Positions 1 to 13,000 of a DNA stretch of 64,000 bases are shown here, piece by piece. The stretch is from positions 55,797,310 to 55,861,309 of the forward strand of contig OW121741.1 of the NCBI GenBank assembly GCA_933228675.1. Direction: 5' to 3'. The DNA is from Stomorhina lunata. Its lineage: Eukaryota; Arthropoda; Insecta; Diptera; Rhiniidae. A program made the position numbers and the translations under genes. Below the pieces are notes generated by a model. It was not told where the DNA came from. It worked only from the letters and a program-made list of their open reading frames with translations, and ran no database searches. Positions within the stretch are counted from its first letter, which is position 1. Every line of letters begins with the position of its first letter.

Positions 1-3000
1 CAGTTCTAGTTCAGTTCTAGTTCAGTTCTAGTTCAGTTCTAGTTCAGTTCTAGTTCAGTTCTAGTTCAGTTCTAGTTCAGTTCTAGTTCAGTTCTAGTTC
101 AGTTCTAGTTCAGTTCTAGTTCAGTTCTAGTTCAGTTCTAGTTCAGTTCTAGTTCAGTTCTAGTTCAGTTCTAGTTCAGTTCTAGTTCAGTTCTAGTTCA
201 GTTCTAGTTCCAGTTCTAGTTCAGTTCTAGTTCAGTTCTAGTTCAGTTCTAGTTCAGTTCTAGTTCAGTTCTAGTTCAGTTCTAGTTCAGTTCTAGTTCA
301 GTTCTAGTTCAGTTCTAGTTCAGTTCTAGTTCAGTTCTAGTTCAGTTCTAGTTCAGTTCTAGTTCAGTTCTAGTTCAGTTCTAGTTCAGTTCTAGTTCAG
401 TTCTAGTTCAGTTCTAGTTCAGTTCTAGTTCAGTTCTAGTTCAGTTCTAGTTCAGTTCTAGTTCAGTTCTAGTTCAGTTCTAGTTCAGTTCTAGTTCAGT
501 TCTAGTTCAGTTCTAGTTCAGTTCTAGTTCAGTTCTAGTTCAGTTCTAGTTCAGTTCTAGTTCAGTTCTAGTTCAGTTCTAGTTCAGTTCTAGTTCAGTT
601 CTAGTTCAGTTCTAGTTCAGTTCTAGTTCAGTTCTAGTTCAGTTCTAGTTCAGTTCTAGTTCAGTTCTAGTTCAGTTCTAGTTCAGTTCTAGTTCAGTTC
701 TAGTTCAGTTCTAGTTCAGTTCTAGTTCAGTTCTAGTTCAGTTCTAGTTCAGTTCTAGTTCAGTTCTAGTTCAGTTCTAGTTCAGTTCTAGTTCAGTTCT
801 AGTTCAGTTCTAGTTCAGTTCTAGTTCAGTTCTAGTTCAGTTCTAGTTCAGTTCTAGTTCAGTTCTAGTTCAGTTCTAGTTCAGTTCTAGTTCAGTTCTA
901 GTTCAGTTCTAGTTCAGTTCTAGTTCAGTTCTAGTTCAGTTCTAGTTCAGTTCTAGTTCAGTTCTAGTTCAGTTCTAGTTCAGTTCTAGTTCAGTTCTAG
1001 TTCAGTTCTAGTTCAGTTCTAGTTCAGTTCTAGTTCAGTTCTAGTTCAGTTCTAGTTCAGTTCTAGTTCAGTTCTAGTTCAGTTCTAGTTCAGTTCTAGT
1101 TCAGTTCTAGTTCAGTTCTAGTTCAGTTCTAGTTCAGTTCTAGTTCAGTTCTAGTTCAGTTCTAGTTCAGTTCTAGTTCAGTTCTAGTTCAGTTCTAGTT
1201 CAGTTCTAGTTCAGTTCTAGTTCAGTTCTAGTTCAGTTCTAGTTCAGTTCTAGTTCAGTTCTAGTTCAGTTCTAGTTCAGTTCTAGTTCAGTTCTAGTTC
1301 AGTTCTAGTTCAGTTCTAGTTCAGTTCTAGTTCAGTTCTAGTTCAGTTCTAGTTCAGTTCTAGTTCAGTTCTAGTTCAGTTCTAGTTCAGTTCTAGTTCA
1401 GTTCTAGTTCAGTTCTAGTTCAGTTCTAGTTCAGTTCTAGTTCAGTTCTAGTTCAGTTCTAGTTCAGTTCTAGTTCAGTTCTAGTTCAGTTCTAGTTCAG
1501 TTCTAGTTCAGTTCTAGTTCAGTTCTAGTTCAGTTCTAGTTCAGTTCTAGTTCAGTTCTAGTTCAGTTCTAGTTCAGTTCTAGTTCAGTTCTAGTTCAGT
1601 TCTAGTTCAGTTCTAGTTCAGTTCTAGTTCAGTTCTAGTTCAGTTCTAGTTCAGTTCTAGTTCAGTTCTAGTTCAGTTCTAGTTCAGTTCTAGTTCAGTT
1701 CTAGTTCAGTTCTAGTTCAGTTTAGTTCAGTTCTAGTTCTAGTTCAGTTCTAGTTCAGTTCTAGTTCAGTTCTAGTTCAGTTCTAGTTCAGTTCTAGTTC
1801 AGTTCTAGTTGTTCAGTTCTAGTTCAGTTCTAGTTCAGTTCTAGTTCAGTTCTAGTTCAGTTCTAGTTCAGTTCTAGTTCAGTTCTAGTTCAGTTCTAGT
1901 TCAGTTCTAGTTCAGTTCTAGTTCAGTTCTAGTTCAGTTCTAGTTCAGTTCTAGTTCAGTTCTAGTTCAGTTCTAGTTCAGTTCTAGTTCAGTTCTAGTT
2001 CAGTTCTAGTTCAGTTCTAGTTCAGTTCTAGTTCAGTTCTAGTTCAGTTCTAGTTCAGTTCTAGTTCAGTTCTAGTTCAGTTCTAGTTCAGTTCTAGTTC
2101 AGTTCTAGTTCAGTTCTAGTTCAGTTCTAGTTCAGTTCTAGTTCAGTTCTAGTTCAGTTCTAGTTCAGTTCTAGTTCAGTTCTAGTTCAGTTCTAGTTCA
2201 GTTCTAGTTCAGTTCTAGTTCAGTTCTAGTTCAGTTCTAGTTCAGTTCTAGTTCAGTTCTAGTTCAGTTCTAGTTCAGTTCTAGTTCAGTTCTAGTTCAG
2301 TTCTAGTTCAGTTCTAGTTCAGTTCTAGTTCAGTTCTAGTTCAGTTCTAGTTCAGTTCTAGTTCAGTTCTAGTTCAGTTCTAGTTCAGTTCTAGTTCAGT
2401 TCTAGTTCAGTTCTAGTTCAGTTCTAGTTCAGTTCTAGTTCAGTTCTAGTTCAGTTCTAGTTCAGTTCTAGTTCAGTTCTAGTTCAGTTCTAGTTCAGTT
2501 CTAGTTCAGTTCTAGTTCAGTTCTAGTTCAGTTCTAGTTCAGTTCTAGTTCAGTTCTAGTTCAGTTCTAGTTCAGTTCTAGTTCAGTTCTAGTTCAGTTC
2601 TAGTTCAGTTCTAGTTCAGTTCTAGTTCAGTTCTAGTTCAGTTCTAGTTCAGTTCTAGTTCAGTTCTAGTTCAGTTCTAGTTCAGTTCTAGTTCAGTTCT
2701 AGTTCAGTTCTAGTTCAGTTCTAGTTCAGTTCTAGTTCAGTTCTAGTTCAGTTCTAGTTCAGTTCTAGTTCAGTTCTAGTTCAGTTCTAGTTCAGTTCTA
2801 GTTCAGTTCTAGTTCAGTTCTAGTTCAGTTCTAGTTCAGTTCTAGTTCAGTTCTAGTTCAGTTCTAGTTCAGTTCTAGTTCAGTTCTAGTTCAGTTCTAG
2901 TTCAGTTCTAGTTCAGTTCTAGTTCAGTTCTAGTTCAGTTCTAGTTCAGTTCTAGTTCAGTTCTAGTTCAGTTCTAGTTCAGTTCTAGTTCAGTTCTAGT

Positions 3001-3063
3001 TCAGTTCTAGTTCAGTTCTAGTTCAGTTCTAGTTCAGTTCTAGTTCAGTTCTAGTTCAGTTCT
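1..3063 (+). repeat. 11-bp satellite array, T-rich strand on +
   Basis: Uninterrupted head-to-tail array of the 11-mer CAGTTCTAGTT, about 278 units. The unit can be read as two copies of AGTTC plus one T. Only a few variants are visible: a 1-bp insertion near 210, irregular units near 1722-1737, and a short irregular unit near 1810. Because 11 is not a multiple of 3 and the unit contains TAG (and TGA on the other strand), no reading frame stays open. The array starts before the window and is cut by the N gap. Its strand orientation is opposite to every other array in the window. A telomeric or subtelomeric role is inferred from context, not shown. Confidence 0.98.
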
Positions 3064-3263
3064 NNNNNNNNNNNNNNNNNNNNNNNNNNNNNNNNNNNNN
3101 NNNNNNNNNNNNNNNNNNNNNNNNNNNNNNNNNNNNNNNNNNNNNNNNNNNNNNNNNNNNNNNNNNNNNNNNNNNNNNNNNNNNNNNNNNNNNNNNNNNN
3201 NNNNNNNNNNNNNNNNNNNNNNNNNNNNNNNNNNNNNNNNNNNNNNNNNNNNNNNNNNNNNNN
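3064..3263. other. Assembly gap of 200 N
   Basis: A run of exactly 200 N, a round number typical of a scaffolding gap of unknown true size. The satellite is T-rich on + to its left. To its right lies a LINE fragment on minus, and beyond that the satellite is inverted. The gap therefore joins sequences of opposite repeat polarity and may not reflect true adjacency. Confidence 0.99.
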
Positions 3264-3810
3264 AAAAGCAATTGACATCTCCTCTCTCAGAGAATTTTGA
3301 GAAGCAGTAATGTTGCTGTTCATCAAATTAATGCTGGCTTTTATATCATTAAAGTCGTTTGTGACAGATGACTTTAAGGACAAAAGGTCAGATTTTATAT
3401 CTGATACATCCGAACTTAGGGTGTTTAAATGTATAGTCTTTAAATCTTTTACTCCCGTCATTTGATTCTGGTGGAATATTAGTCTCTTCATCATTTCTTA
3501 AATGTTTTTTTGAAGATTGTGCACCTTGTAGTTGTTGTTGTTGCTGCTGCTCCAGTTGTTGTTGGTCATCTCGATTAATTTCTTGATGGAAGTTGTTAGG
3601 AGACTTGTTTCTATCGGGTCTGCATTTTATGCATCTCCAAGATTGTTTCTTATCCGCATTCATATTCGAGTATGTCGACTCAGATAGTGTACCGCACGGT
3701 GAGTAATGGTATTTTCTCCCACAATTGTAACACTTGATGTAATCTCCTGTTAAAGGCAGAGATTTATTGCATGTACTGCAGAGAGCATTGGGGATAGAGA
3801 GATAACTCAT
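3264..3810 (-). pseudogene. LINE A ORF1 (PHD-finger protein), frameshifted and cut by gap
   Basis: Starts at ATG 3810. Residues 1 to about 65 carry Cys/His pairs in a PHD-like C4HC3 pattern (CSTC, CYNC, then His and Cys, W-x-C-x2-C), as in the ORF1 proteins of the other copies here. A Gln-rich stretch follows (about residues 80-98), which the other copies lack. The first frame runs to a stop at 3388. Homology to the coiled-coil start (after KRFKD) continues in another frame through 3264, so there is a 1-nt frameshift near 3425-3445. The second frame encodes a heptad-like segment (SDVSDIKSDLLSLKSS) and then enters the Ns. In this family ORF1 binds element RNA. Function of this copy is presumably lost, although sequence error next to the gap could also explain the shift. 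Confidence 0.8.
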
Positions 3811-4045
3811 TTTTGGAGGAAAAAGAAGAAATAATAAGAGTTTTTTGTTTGGCTTTTGAATTTTTTTAATTTTGGATTAAATATTTTTGTTTTATAATTT
3901 TTTCACAAGAACTAGTGGCACTTATTTGAATTTTATTTCACAGATATTTAGCGCTGCACTTAGGCTTTTATTTAATATAAATTTGATGAATTCTTTTTAG
4001 GATTTCAATGTTGAAATAAACGTTTTTGTGTGCGCTGTATAAAAA

Positions 4046-4064
4046 ACACGTCCGACCGCAATGA
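4046..4064 (-). promoter_or_regulatory. Conserved 5'-end block of LINE A (candidate internal promoter)
   Basis: On minus it reads TCATTGCGGTCGGACGTGT. Copies C (37820-37839) and F (57905-57923) start with TCATTG or TCGTTG followed by CGGTTGTGT. The GGACGTG and GGTTGTG cores resemble downstream promoter elements of Jockey-type LINEs, which transcribe from promoters at their own 5' end. The conservation is seen; the promoter role is inferred. Confidence 0.45.
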
Positions 4065-4088
4065 AATATTATTCTAATAATATTATTC

Positions 4089-7000
4089 TAACTGAACTAG
4101 AACTGAACTAGAACTGAACTAGAACTGAACTAGAACTGAACTAGAACTGAACTAGAACTGAACTAGAACTGAACTAGAACTGAACTAGAACTGAACTAGA
4201 ACTGAACTAGAACTGAACTAGAACTGAACTAGAACTGAACTAGAACTGAACTAGAACTGAACTAGAACTGAACTAGAACTGAACTAGAACTGAACTAGAA
4301 CTGAACTAGAACTGAACTAGAACTGAACTAGAACTGAACTAGAACTGAACTAGAACTGAACTAGAACTGAACTAGAACTGAACTAGAACTGAACTAGAAC
4401 TGAACTAGAACTGAACTAGAACTGAACTAGAACTGAACTAGAACTGAACTAGAACTGAACTAGAACTGAACTAGAACTGAACTAGAACTGAACTAGAACT
4501 GAACTAGAACTGAACTAGAACTGAACTAGAACTGAACTAGAACTGAACTAGAACTGAACTAGAACTGAACTAGAACTGAACTAGAACTGAACTAGAACTG
4601 AACTAGAACTGAACTAGAACTGAACTAGAACTGAACTAGAACTGAACTAGAACTGAACTAGAACTGAACTAGAACTGAACTAGAACTGAACTAGAACTGA
4701 ACTAGAACTGAACTAGAACTGAACTAGAACTGAACTAGAACTGAACTAGAACTGAACTAGAACTGAACTAGAACTGAACTAGAACTGAACTAGAACTGAA
4801 CTAGAACTGAACTAGAACTGAACTAGAACTGAACTAGAACTGAACTAGAACTGAACTAGAACTGAACTAGAACTGAACTAGAACTGAACTAGAACTGAAC
4901 TAGAACTGAACTAGAACTGAACTAGAACTGAACTAGAACTGAACTAGAACTGAACTAGAACTGAACTAGAACTGAACTAGAACTGAACTAGAACTGAACT
5001 AGAACTGAACTAGAACTGAACTAGAACTGAACTAGAACTGAACTAGAACTGAACTAGAACTGAACTAGAACTGAACTAGAACTGAACTAGAACTGAACTA
5101 GAACTGAACTAGAACTGAACTAGAACTGAACTAGAACTGAACTAGAACTGAACTAGAACTGAACTAGAACTGAACTAGAACTGAACTAGAACTGAACTAG
5201 AACTGAACTAGAACTGAACTAGAACTGAACTAGAACTGAACTAGAACTGAACTAGAACTGAACAAGAACTGAACTAGAACTGAACTAGAACTGAACTAGA
5301 ACTGAACTAGAACTGAACTAGAACTGAACTAGAACTGAACTAGAACTGAACTAGAACTGAACTAGAACTGAACTAGAACTGAACTAGAACTGAACTAGAA
5401 CTGAACTAGAACTGAACTAGAACTGAACTAGAACTGAACTAGAACTGAACTAGAACTGAACTAGAACTGAACTAGAACTGAACTAGAACTGAACTAGAAC
5501 TGAACTAGAACTGAACTAGAACTGAACTAGAACTGAACTAGAACTGAACTAGAACTGAACTAGAACTGAACTAGAACTGAACTAGAACTGAACTAGAACT
5601 GAACTAGAACTGAACTAGAACTGAACTAGAACTGAACTAGAACTGAACTAGAACTGAACTAGAACTGAACTAGAACTGAACTAGAACTGAACTAGAACTG
5701 AACTAGAACTGAACTAGAACTGAACTAGAACTGAACTAGAACTGAACTAGAACTGAACTAGAACTGAACTAGAACTGAACTAGAACTGAACTAGAACTGA
5801 ACTAGAACTGAACTAGAACTGAACTAGAACTGAACTAGAACTGAACTAGAACTGAACTAGAACTGAACTAGAACTGAACTAGAACTGAACTAGAACTGAA
5901 CTAGAACTGAACTAGAACTGAACTGAACTAGAACTGAACTAGAACTGAACTAGAACTGAACTAGAACTGAACTAGAACTGAACTAGAACTGAACTAGAAC
6001 TGAACTAGAACTGAACTAGAACTGAACTAGAACTGAACTAGAACTGAACTAGAACTGAACTAGAACTGAACTAGAACTGAACTAGAACTGAACTAGAACT
6101 GAACTAGAACTGAACTAGAACTGAACTAGAACTGAACTAGAACTGAACTAGAACTGAACTAGAACTGAACTAGAACTGAACTAGAACTGAACTAGAACTG
6201 AACTAGAACTGAACTAGAACTGAACTAGAACTGAACTAGAACTGAACTAGAACTGAACTAGAACTGAACTAGAACTGAACTAGAACTGAACTAGAACTGA
6301 ACTAGAACTGAACTAGAACTGAACTAGAACTGAACTAGAACTGAACTAGAACTGAACTAGAACTGAACTAGAACTGAACTAGAACTGAACTAGAACTGAA
6401 CTAGAACTGAACTAGAACTGAACTAGAACTGAACTAGAACTGAACTAGAACTGAACTAGAACTGAACTAGAACTGAACTAGAACTGAACTAGAACTGAAC
6501 TAGAACTGAACTAGAACTGAACTAGAACTGAACTAGAACTGAACTAGAACTGAACTAGAACTGAACTAGAACTGAACTAGAACTGAACTAGAACTGAACT
6601 AGAACTGAACTAGAACTGAACTAGAACTGAACTAGAACTGAACTAGAACTGAACTAGAACTGAACTAGAACTGAACTAGAACTGAACTAGAACTGAACTA
6701 GAACTGAACTAGAACTGAACTAGAACTGAACTAGAACTGAACTAGAACTGAACTAGAACTGAACTAGAACTGAACTAGAACTGAACTAGAACTGAACTAG
6801 AACTGAACTAGAACTGAACTAGAACTGAACTAGAACTGAACTAGAACTGAACTAGAACTGAACTAGAACTGAACTAGAACTGAACTAGAACTGAACTAGA
6901 ACTGAACTAGAACTGAACTAGAACTGAACTAGAACTGAACTAGAACTGAACTAGAACTGAACTAGAACTGAACTAGAACTGAACTAGAACTGAACTAGAA

Positions 7001-10000
7001 CTGAACTAGAACTGAACTAGAACTGAACTAGAACTGAACTAGAACTGAACTAGAACTGAACTAGAACTGAACTAGAACTGAACTAGAACTGAACTAGAAC
7101 TGAACTAGAACTGAACTAGAACTGAACTAGAACTGAACTAGAACTGAACTAGAACTGAACTAGAACTGAACTAGAACTGAACTAGAACTGAACTAGAACT
7201 GAACTAGAACTGAACTAGAACTGAACTAGAACTGAACTAGAACTGAACTAGAACTGAACTAGAACTGAACTAGAACTGAACTAGAACTGAACTAGAACTG
7301 AACTAGAACTGAACTAGAACTGAACTAGAACTGAACTAGAACTGAACTAGAACTGAACTAGAACTGAACTAGAACTGAACTAGAACTGAACTAGAACTGA
7401 ACTAGAACTGAACTAGAACTGAACTAGAACTGAACTAGAACTGAACTAGAACTGAACTAGAACTGAACTAGAACTGAACTAGAACTGAACTAGAACTGAA
7501 CTAGAACTGAACTAGAACTGAACTAGAACTGAACTAGAACTGAACTAGAACTGAACTAGAACTGAACTAGAACTGAACTAGAACTGAACTAGAACTGAAC
7601 TAGAACTGAACTAGAACTGAACTAGAACTGAACTAGAACTGAACTAGAACTGAACTAGAACTGAACTAGAACTGAACTAGAACTGAACTAGAACTGAACT
7701 AGAACTGAACTAGAACTGAACTAGAACTGAACTAGAACTGAACTAGAACTGAACTAGAACTGAACTAGAACTGAACTAGAACTGAACTAGAACTGAACTA
7801 GAACTGAACTAGAACTGAACTAGAACTGAACTAGAACTGAACTAGAACTGAACTAGAACTGAACTAGAACTGAACTAGAACTGAACTAGAACTGAACTAG
7901 AACTGAACTAGAACTGAACTAGAACTGAACTAGAACTGAACTAGAACTGAACTAGAACTGAACTAGAACTGAACTAGAACTGAACTAGAACTGAACTAGA
8001 ACTGAACTAGAACTGAACTAGAACTGAACTAGAACTGAACTAGAACTGAACTAGAACTGAACTAGAACTGAACTAGAACTGAACTAGAACTGAACTAGAA
8101 CTGAACTAGAACTGAACTAGAACTGAACTAGAACTGAACTAGAACTGAACTAGAACTGAACTAGAACTGAACTAGAACTGAACTAGAACTGAACTAGAAC
8201 TGAACTAGAACTGAACTAGAACTGAACTAGAACTGAACTAGAACTGAACTAGAACTGAACTAGAACTGAACTAGAACTGAACTAGAACTGAACTAGAACT
8301 GAACTAGAACTGAACTAGAACTGAACTAGAACTGAACTAGAACTGAACTAGAACTGAACTAGAACTGAACTAGAACTGAACTAGAACTGAACTAGAACTG
8401 AACTAGAACTGAACTAGAACTGAACTAGAACTGAACTAGAACTGAACTAGAACTGAACTAGAACTGAACTAGAACTGAACTAGAACTGAACTAGAACTGA
8501 ACTAGAACTGAACTAGAACTGAACTAGAACTGAACTAGAACTGAACTAGAACTGAACTAGAACTGAACTAGAACTGAACTAGAACTGAACTAGAACTGAA
8601 CTAGAACTGAACTAGAACTGAACTAGAACTGAACTAGAACTGAACTAGAACTGAACTAGAACTGAACTAGAACTGAACTAGAACTGAACTAGAACTGAAC
8701 TAGAACTGAACTAGAACTGAACTAGAACTGAACTAGAACTGAACTAGAACTGAACTAGAACTGAACTAGAACTGAACTAGAACTGAACTAGAACTGAACT
8801 AGAACTGAACTAGAACTGAACTAGAACTGAACTAGAACTGAACTAGAACTGAACTAGAACTGAACTAGAACTGAACTAGAACTGAACTAGAACTGAACTA
8901 GAACTGAACTAGAACTGAACTAGAACTGAACTAGAACTGAACTAGAACTGAACTAGAACTGAACTAGAACTGAACTAGAACTGAACTAGAACTGAACTAG
9001 AACTGAACTAGAACTGAACTAGAACTGAACTAGAACTGAACTAGAACTGAACTAGAACTGAACTAGAACTGAACTAGAACTGAACTAGAACTGAACTAGA
9101 ACTGAACTAGAACTGAACTAGAACTGAACTAGAACTGAACTAGAACTGAACTAGAACTGAACTAGAACTGAACTAGAACTGAACTAGAACTGAACTAGAA
9201 CTGAACTAGAACTGAACTAGAACTGAACTAGAACTGAACTAGAACTGAACTAGAACTGAACTAGAACTGAACTAGAACTGAACTAGAACTGAACTAGAAC
9301 TGAACTAGAACTGAACTAGAACTGAACTAGAACTGAACTAGAACTGAACTAGAACTGAACTAGAACTGAACTAGAACTGAACTAGAACTGAACTAGAACT
9401 GAACTAGAACTGAACTAGAACTGAACTAGAACTGAACTAGAACTGAACTAGAACTGAACTAGAACTGAACTAGAACTGAACTAGAACTGAACTAGAACTG
9501 AACTAGAACTGAACTAGAACTGAACTAGAACTGAACTAGAACTGAACTAGAACTGAACTAGAACTGAACTAGAACTGAACTAGAACTGAACTAGAACTGA
9601 ACTAGAACTGAACTAGAACTGAACTAGAACTGAACTAGAACTGAACTAGAACTGAACTAGAACTGAACTAGAACTGAACTAGAACTGAACTAGAACTGAA
9701 CTAGAACTGAACTAGAACTGAACTAGAACTGAACTAGAACTGAACTAGAACTGAACTAGAACTGAACTAGAACTGAACTAGAACTGAACTAGAACTGAAC
9801 TAGAACTGAACTAGAACTGAACTAGAACTGAACTAGAACTGAACTAGAACTGAACTAGAACTGAACTAGAACTGAACTAGAACTGAACTAGAACTGAACT
9901 AGAACTGAACTAGAACTGAACTAGAACTGAACTAGAACTGAACTAGAACTGAACTAGAACTGAACTAGAACTGAACTAGAACTGAACTAGAACTGAACTA

Positions 10001-13000
10001 GAACTGAACTAGAACTGAACTAGAACTGAACTAGAACTGAACTAGAACTGAACTAGAACTGAACTAGAACTGAACTAGAACTGAACTAGAACTGAACTAG
10101 AACTGAACTAGAACTGAACTAGAACTGAACTAGAACTGAACTAGAACTGAACTAGAACTGAACTAGAACTGAACTAGAACTGAACTAGAACTGAACTAGA
10201 ACTGAACTAGAACTGAACTAGAACTGAACTAGAACTGAACTAGAACTGAACTAGAACTGAACTAGAACTGAACTAGAACTGAACTAGAACTGAACTAGAA
10301 CTGAACTAGAACTGAACTAGAACTGAACTAGAACTGAACTAGAACTGAACTAGAACTGAACTAGAACTGAACTAGAACTGAACTAGAACTGAACTAGAAC
10401 TGAACTAGAACTGAACTAGAACTGAACTAGAACTGAACTAGAACTGAACTAGAACTGAACTAGAACTGAACTAGAACTGAACTAGAACTGAACTAGAACT
10501 GAACTAGAACTGAACTAGAACTGAACTAGAACTGAACTAGAACTGAACTAGAACTGAACTAGAACTGAACTAGAACTGAACTAGAACTGAACTAGAAGAA
10601 CTAGAACTGAACTAGAACTGAACTAGAACTGAACTAGAACTGAACTAGAACTGAACTAGAACTGAACTAGAACTGAACTAGAACTGAACTAGAACTGAAC
10701 TAGAACTGAACTAGAACTGAACTAGAACTGAACTAGAACTGAACTAGAACTGAACTAGAACTGAACTAGAACTGAACTAGAACTGAACTAGAACTGAACT
10801 AGAACTGAACTAGAACTGAACTAGAACTGAACTAGAACTGAACTAGAACTGAACTAGAACTGAACTAGAACTGAACTAGAACTGAACTAGAACTGAACTA
10901 GAACTGAACTAGAACTGAACTAGAACTGAACTAGAACTGAACTAGAACTGAACTAGAACTGAACTAGAACTGAACTAGAACTGAACTAGAACTGAACTAG
11001 AACTGAACTAGAACTGAACTAGAACTGAACTAGAACTGAACTAGAACTGAACTAGAACTGAACTAGAACTGAACTAGAACTGAACTAGAACTGAACTAGA
11101 ACTGAACTAGAACTGAACTAGAACTGAACTAGAACTGAACTAGAACTGAACTAGAACTGAACTAGAACTGAACTAGAACTGAACTAGAACTGAACTAGAA
11201 CTGAACTAGAACTGAACTAGAACTGAACTAGAACTGAACTAGAACTGAACTAGAACTGAACTAGAACTGAACTAGAACTGAACTAGAACTGAACTAGAAC
11301 TGAACTAGAACTGAACTAGAACTGAACTAGAACTGAACTAGAACTGAACTAGAACTGAACTAGAACTGAACTAGAACTGAACTAGAACTGAACTAGAACT
11401 GAACTAGAACTGAACTAGAACTGAACTAGAACTGAACTAGAACTGAACTAGAACTGAACTAGAACTGAACTAGAACTGAACTAGAACTGAACTAGAACTG
11501 AACTAGAACTGAACTAGAACTGAACTAGAACTGAACTAGAACTGAACTAGAACTGAACTAGAACTGAACTAGAACTGAACTAGAACTGAACTAGAACTGA
11601 ACTAGAACTGAACTAGAACTGAACTAGAACTGAACTAGAACTGAACTAGAACTGAACTAGAACTGAACTAGAACTGAACTAGAACTGAACTAGAACTGAA
11701 CTAGAACTGAACTAGAACTGAACTAGAACTGAACTAGAACTGAACTAGAACTGAACTAGAACTGAACTAGAACTGAACTAGAACTGAACTAGAACTGAAC
11801 TAGAACTGAACTAGAACTGAACTAGAACTGAACTAGAACTGAACTAGAACTGAACTAGAACTGAACTAGAACTGAACTAGAACTGAACTAGAACTGAACT
11901 AGAACTGAACTAGAACTGAACTAGAACTGAACTAGAACTGAACTAGAACTGAACTAGAACTGAACTAGAACTGAACTAGAACTGAACTAGAACTGAACTA
12001 GAACTGAACTAGAACTGAACTAGAACTGAACTAGAACTGAACTAGAACTGAACTAGAACTGAACTAGAACTGAACTAGAACTGAACTAGAACTGAACTAG
12101 AACTGAACTAGAACTGAACTAGAACTGAACTAGAACTGAACTAGAACTGAACTAGAACTGAACTAGAACTGAACTAGAACTGAACTAGAACTGAACTAGA
12201 ACTGAACTAGAACTGAACTAGAACTGAACTAGAACTGAACTAGAACTGAACTAGAACTGAACTAGAACTGAACTAGAACTGAACTAGAACTGAACTAGAA
12301 CTGAACTAGAACTGAACTAGAACTGAACTAGAACTGAACTAGAACTGAACTAGAACTGAACTAGAACTGAACTAGAACTGAACTAGAACTGAACTAGAAC
12401 TGAACTAGAACTGAACTAGAACTGAACTAGAACTGAACTAGAACTGAACTAGAACTGAACTAGAACTGAACTAGAACTGAACTAGAACTGAACTAGAACT
12501 GAACTAGAACTGAACTAGAACTGAACTAGAACTGAACTAGAACTGAACTAGAACTGAACTAGAACTGAACTAGAACTGAACTAGAACTGAACTAGAACTG
12601 AACTAGAACTGAACTAGAACTGAACTAGAACTGAACTAGAACTGAACTAGAACTGAACTAGAACTGAACTAGAACTGAACTAGAACTGAACTAGAACTGA
12701 ACTAGAACTGAACTAGAACTGAACTAGAACTGAACTAGAACTGAACTAGAACTGAACTAGAACTGAACTAGAACTGAACTAGAACTGAACTAGAACTGAA
12801 CTAGAACTGAACTAGAACTGAACTAGAACTGAACTAGAACTGAACTAGAACTGAACTAGAACTGAACTAGAACTGAACTAGAACTGAACTAGAACTGAAC
12901 TAGAACTGAACTAGAACTGAACTAGAACTGAACTAGAACTGAACTAGAACTGAACTAGAACTGAACTAGAACTGAACTAGAACTGAACTAGAACTGAACT

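Larger units (their letters stand above)
3264..4088 (-). mobile_element. LINE copy A: 5' part of a CR1/Jockey-like non-LTR retrotransposon
   Basis: Sense strand is minus. It contains a 5' UTR of about 278 bp (3811-4088) and the N-terminal half of ORF1. Everything downstream is missing because the N gap begins at 3263. The 5' end shares a block with copies C and F (TCATTG followed by CGG and GTGT, 4046-4064). Unlike C, it has about 24 extra AT-rich bases (4065-4088, a near-tandem duplication) between that block and the satellite. The ORF1 is clearly divergent from those of C, D and F, so this is a separate lineage. The first in-register satellite unit begins at about 4089. Confidence 0.85.

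Noticed and set aside
1..3063. Possible coding repeat protein from the array
   Set aside because: The unit length is not a multiple of three and each frame meets TAG or TGA within 33 bases on both strands.
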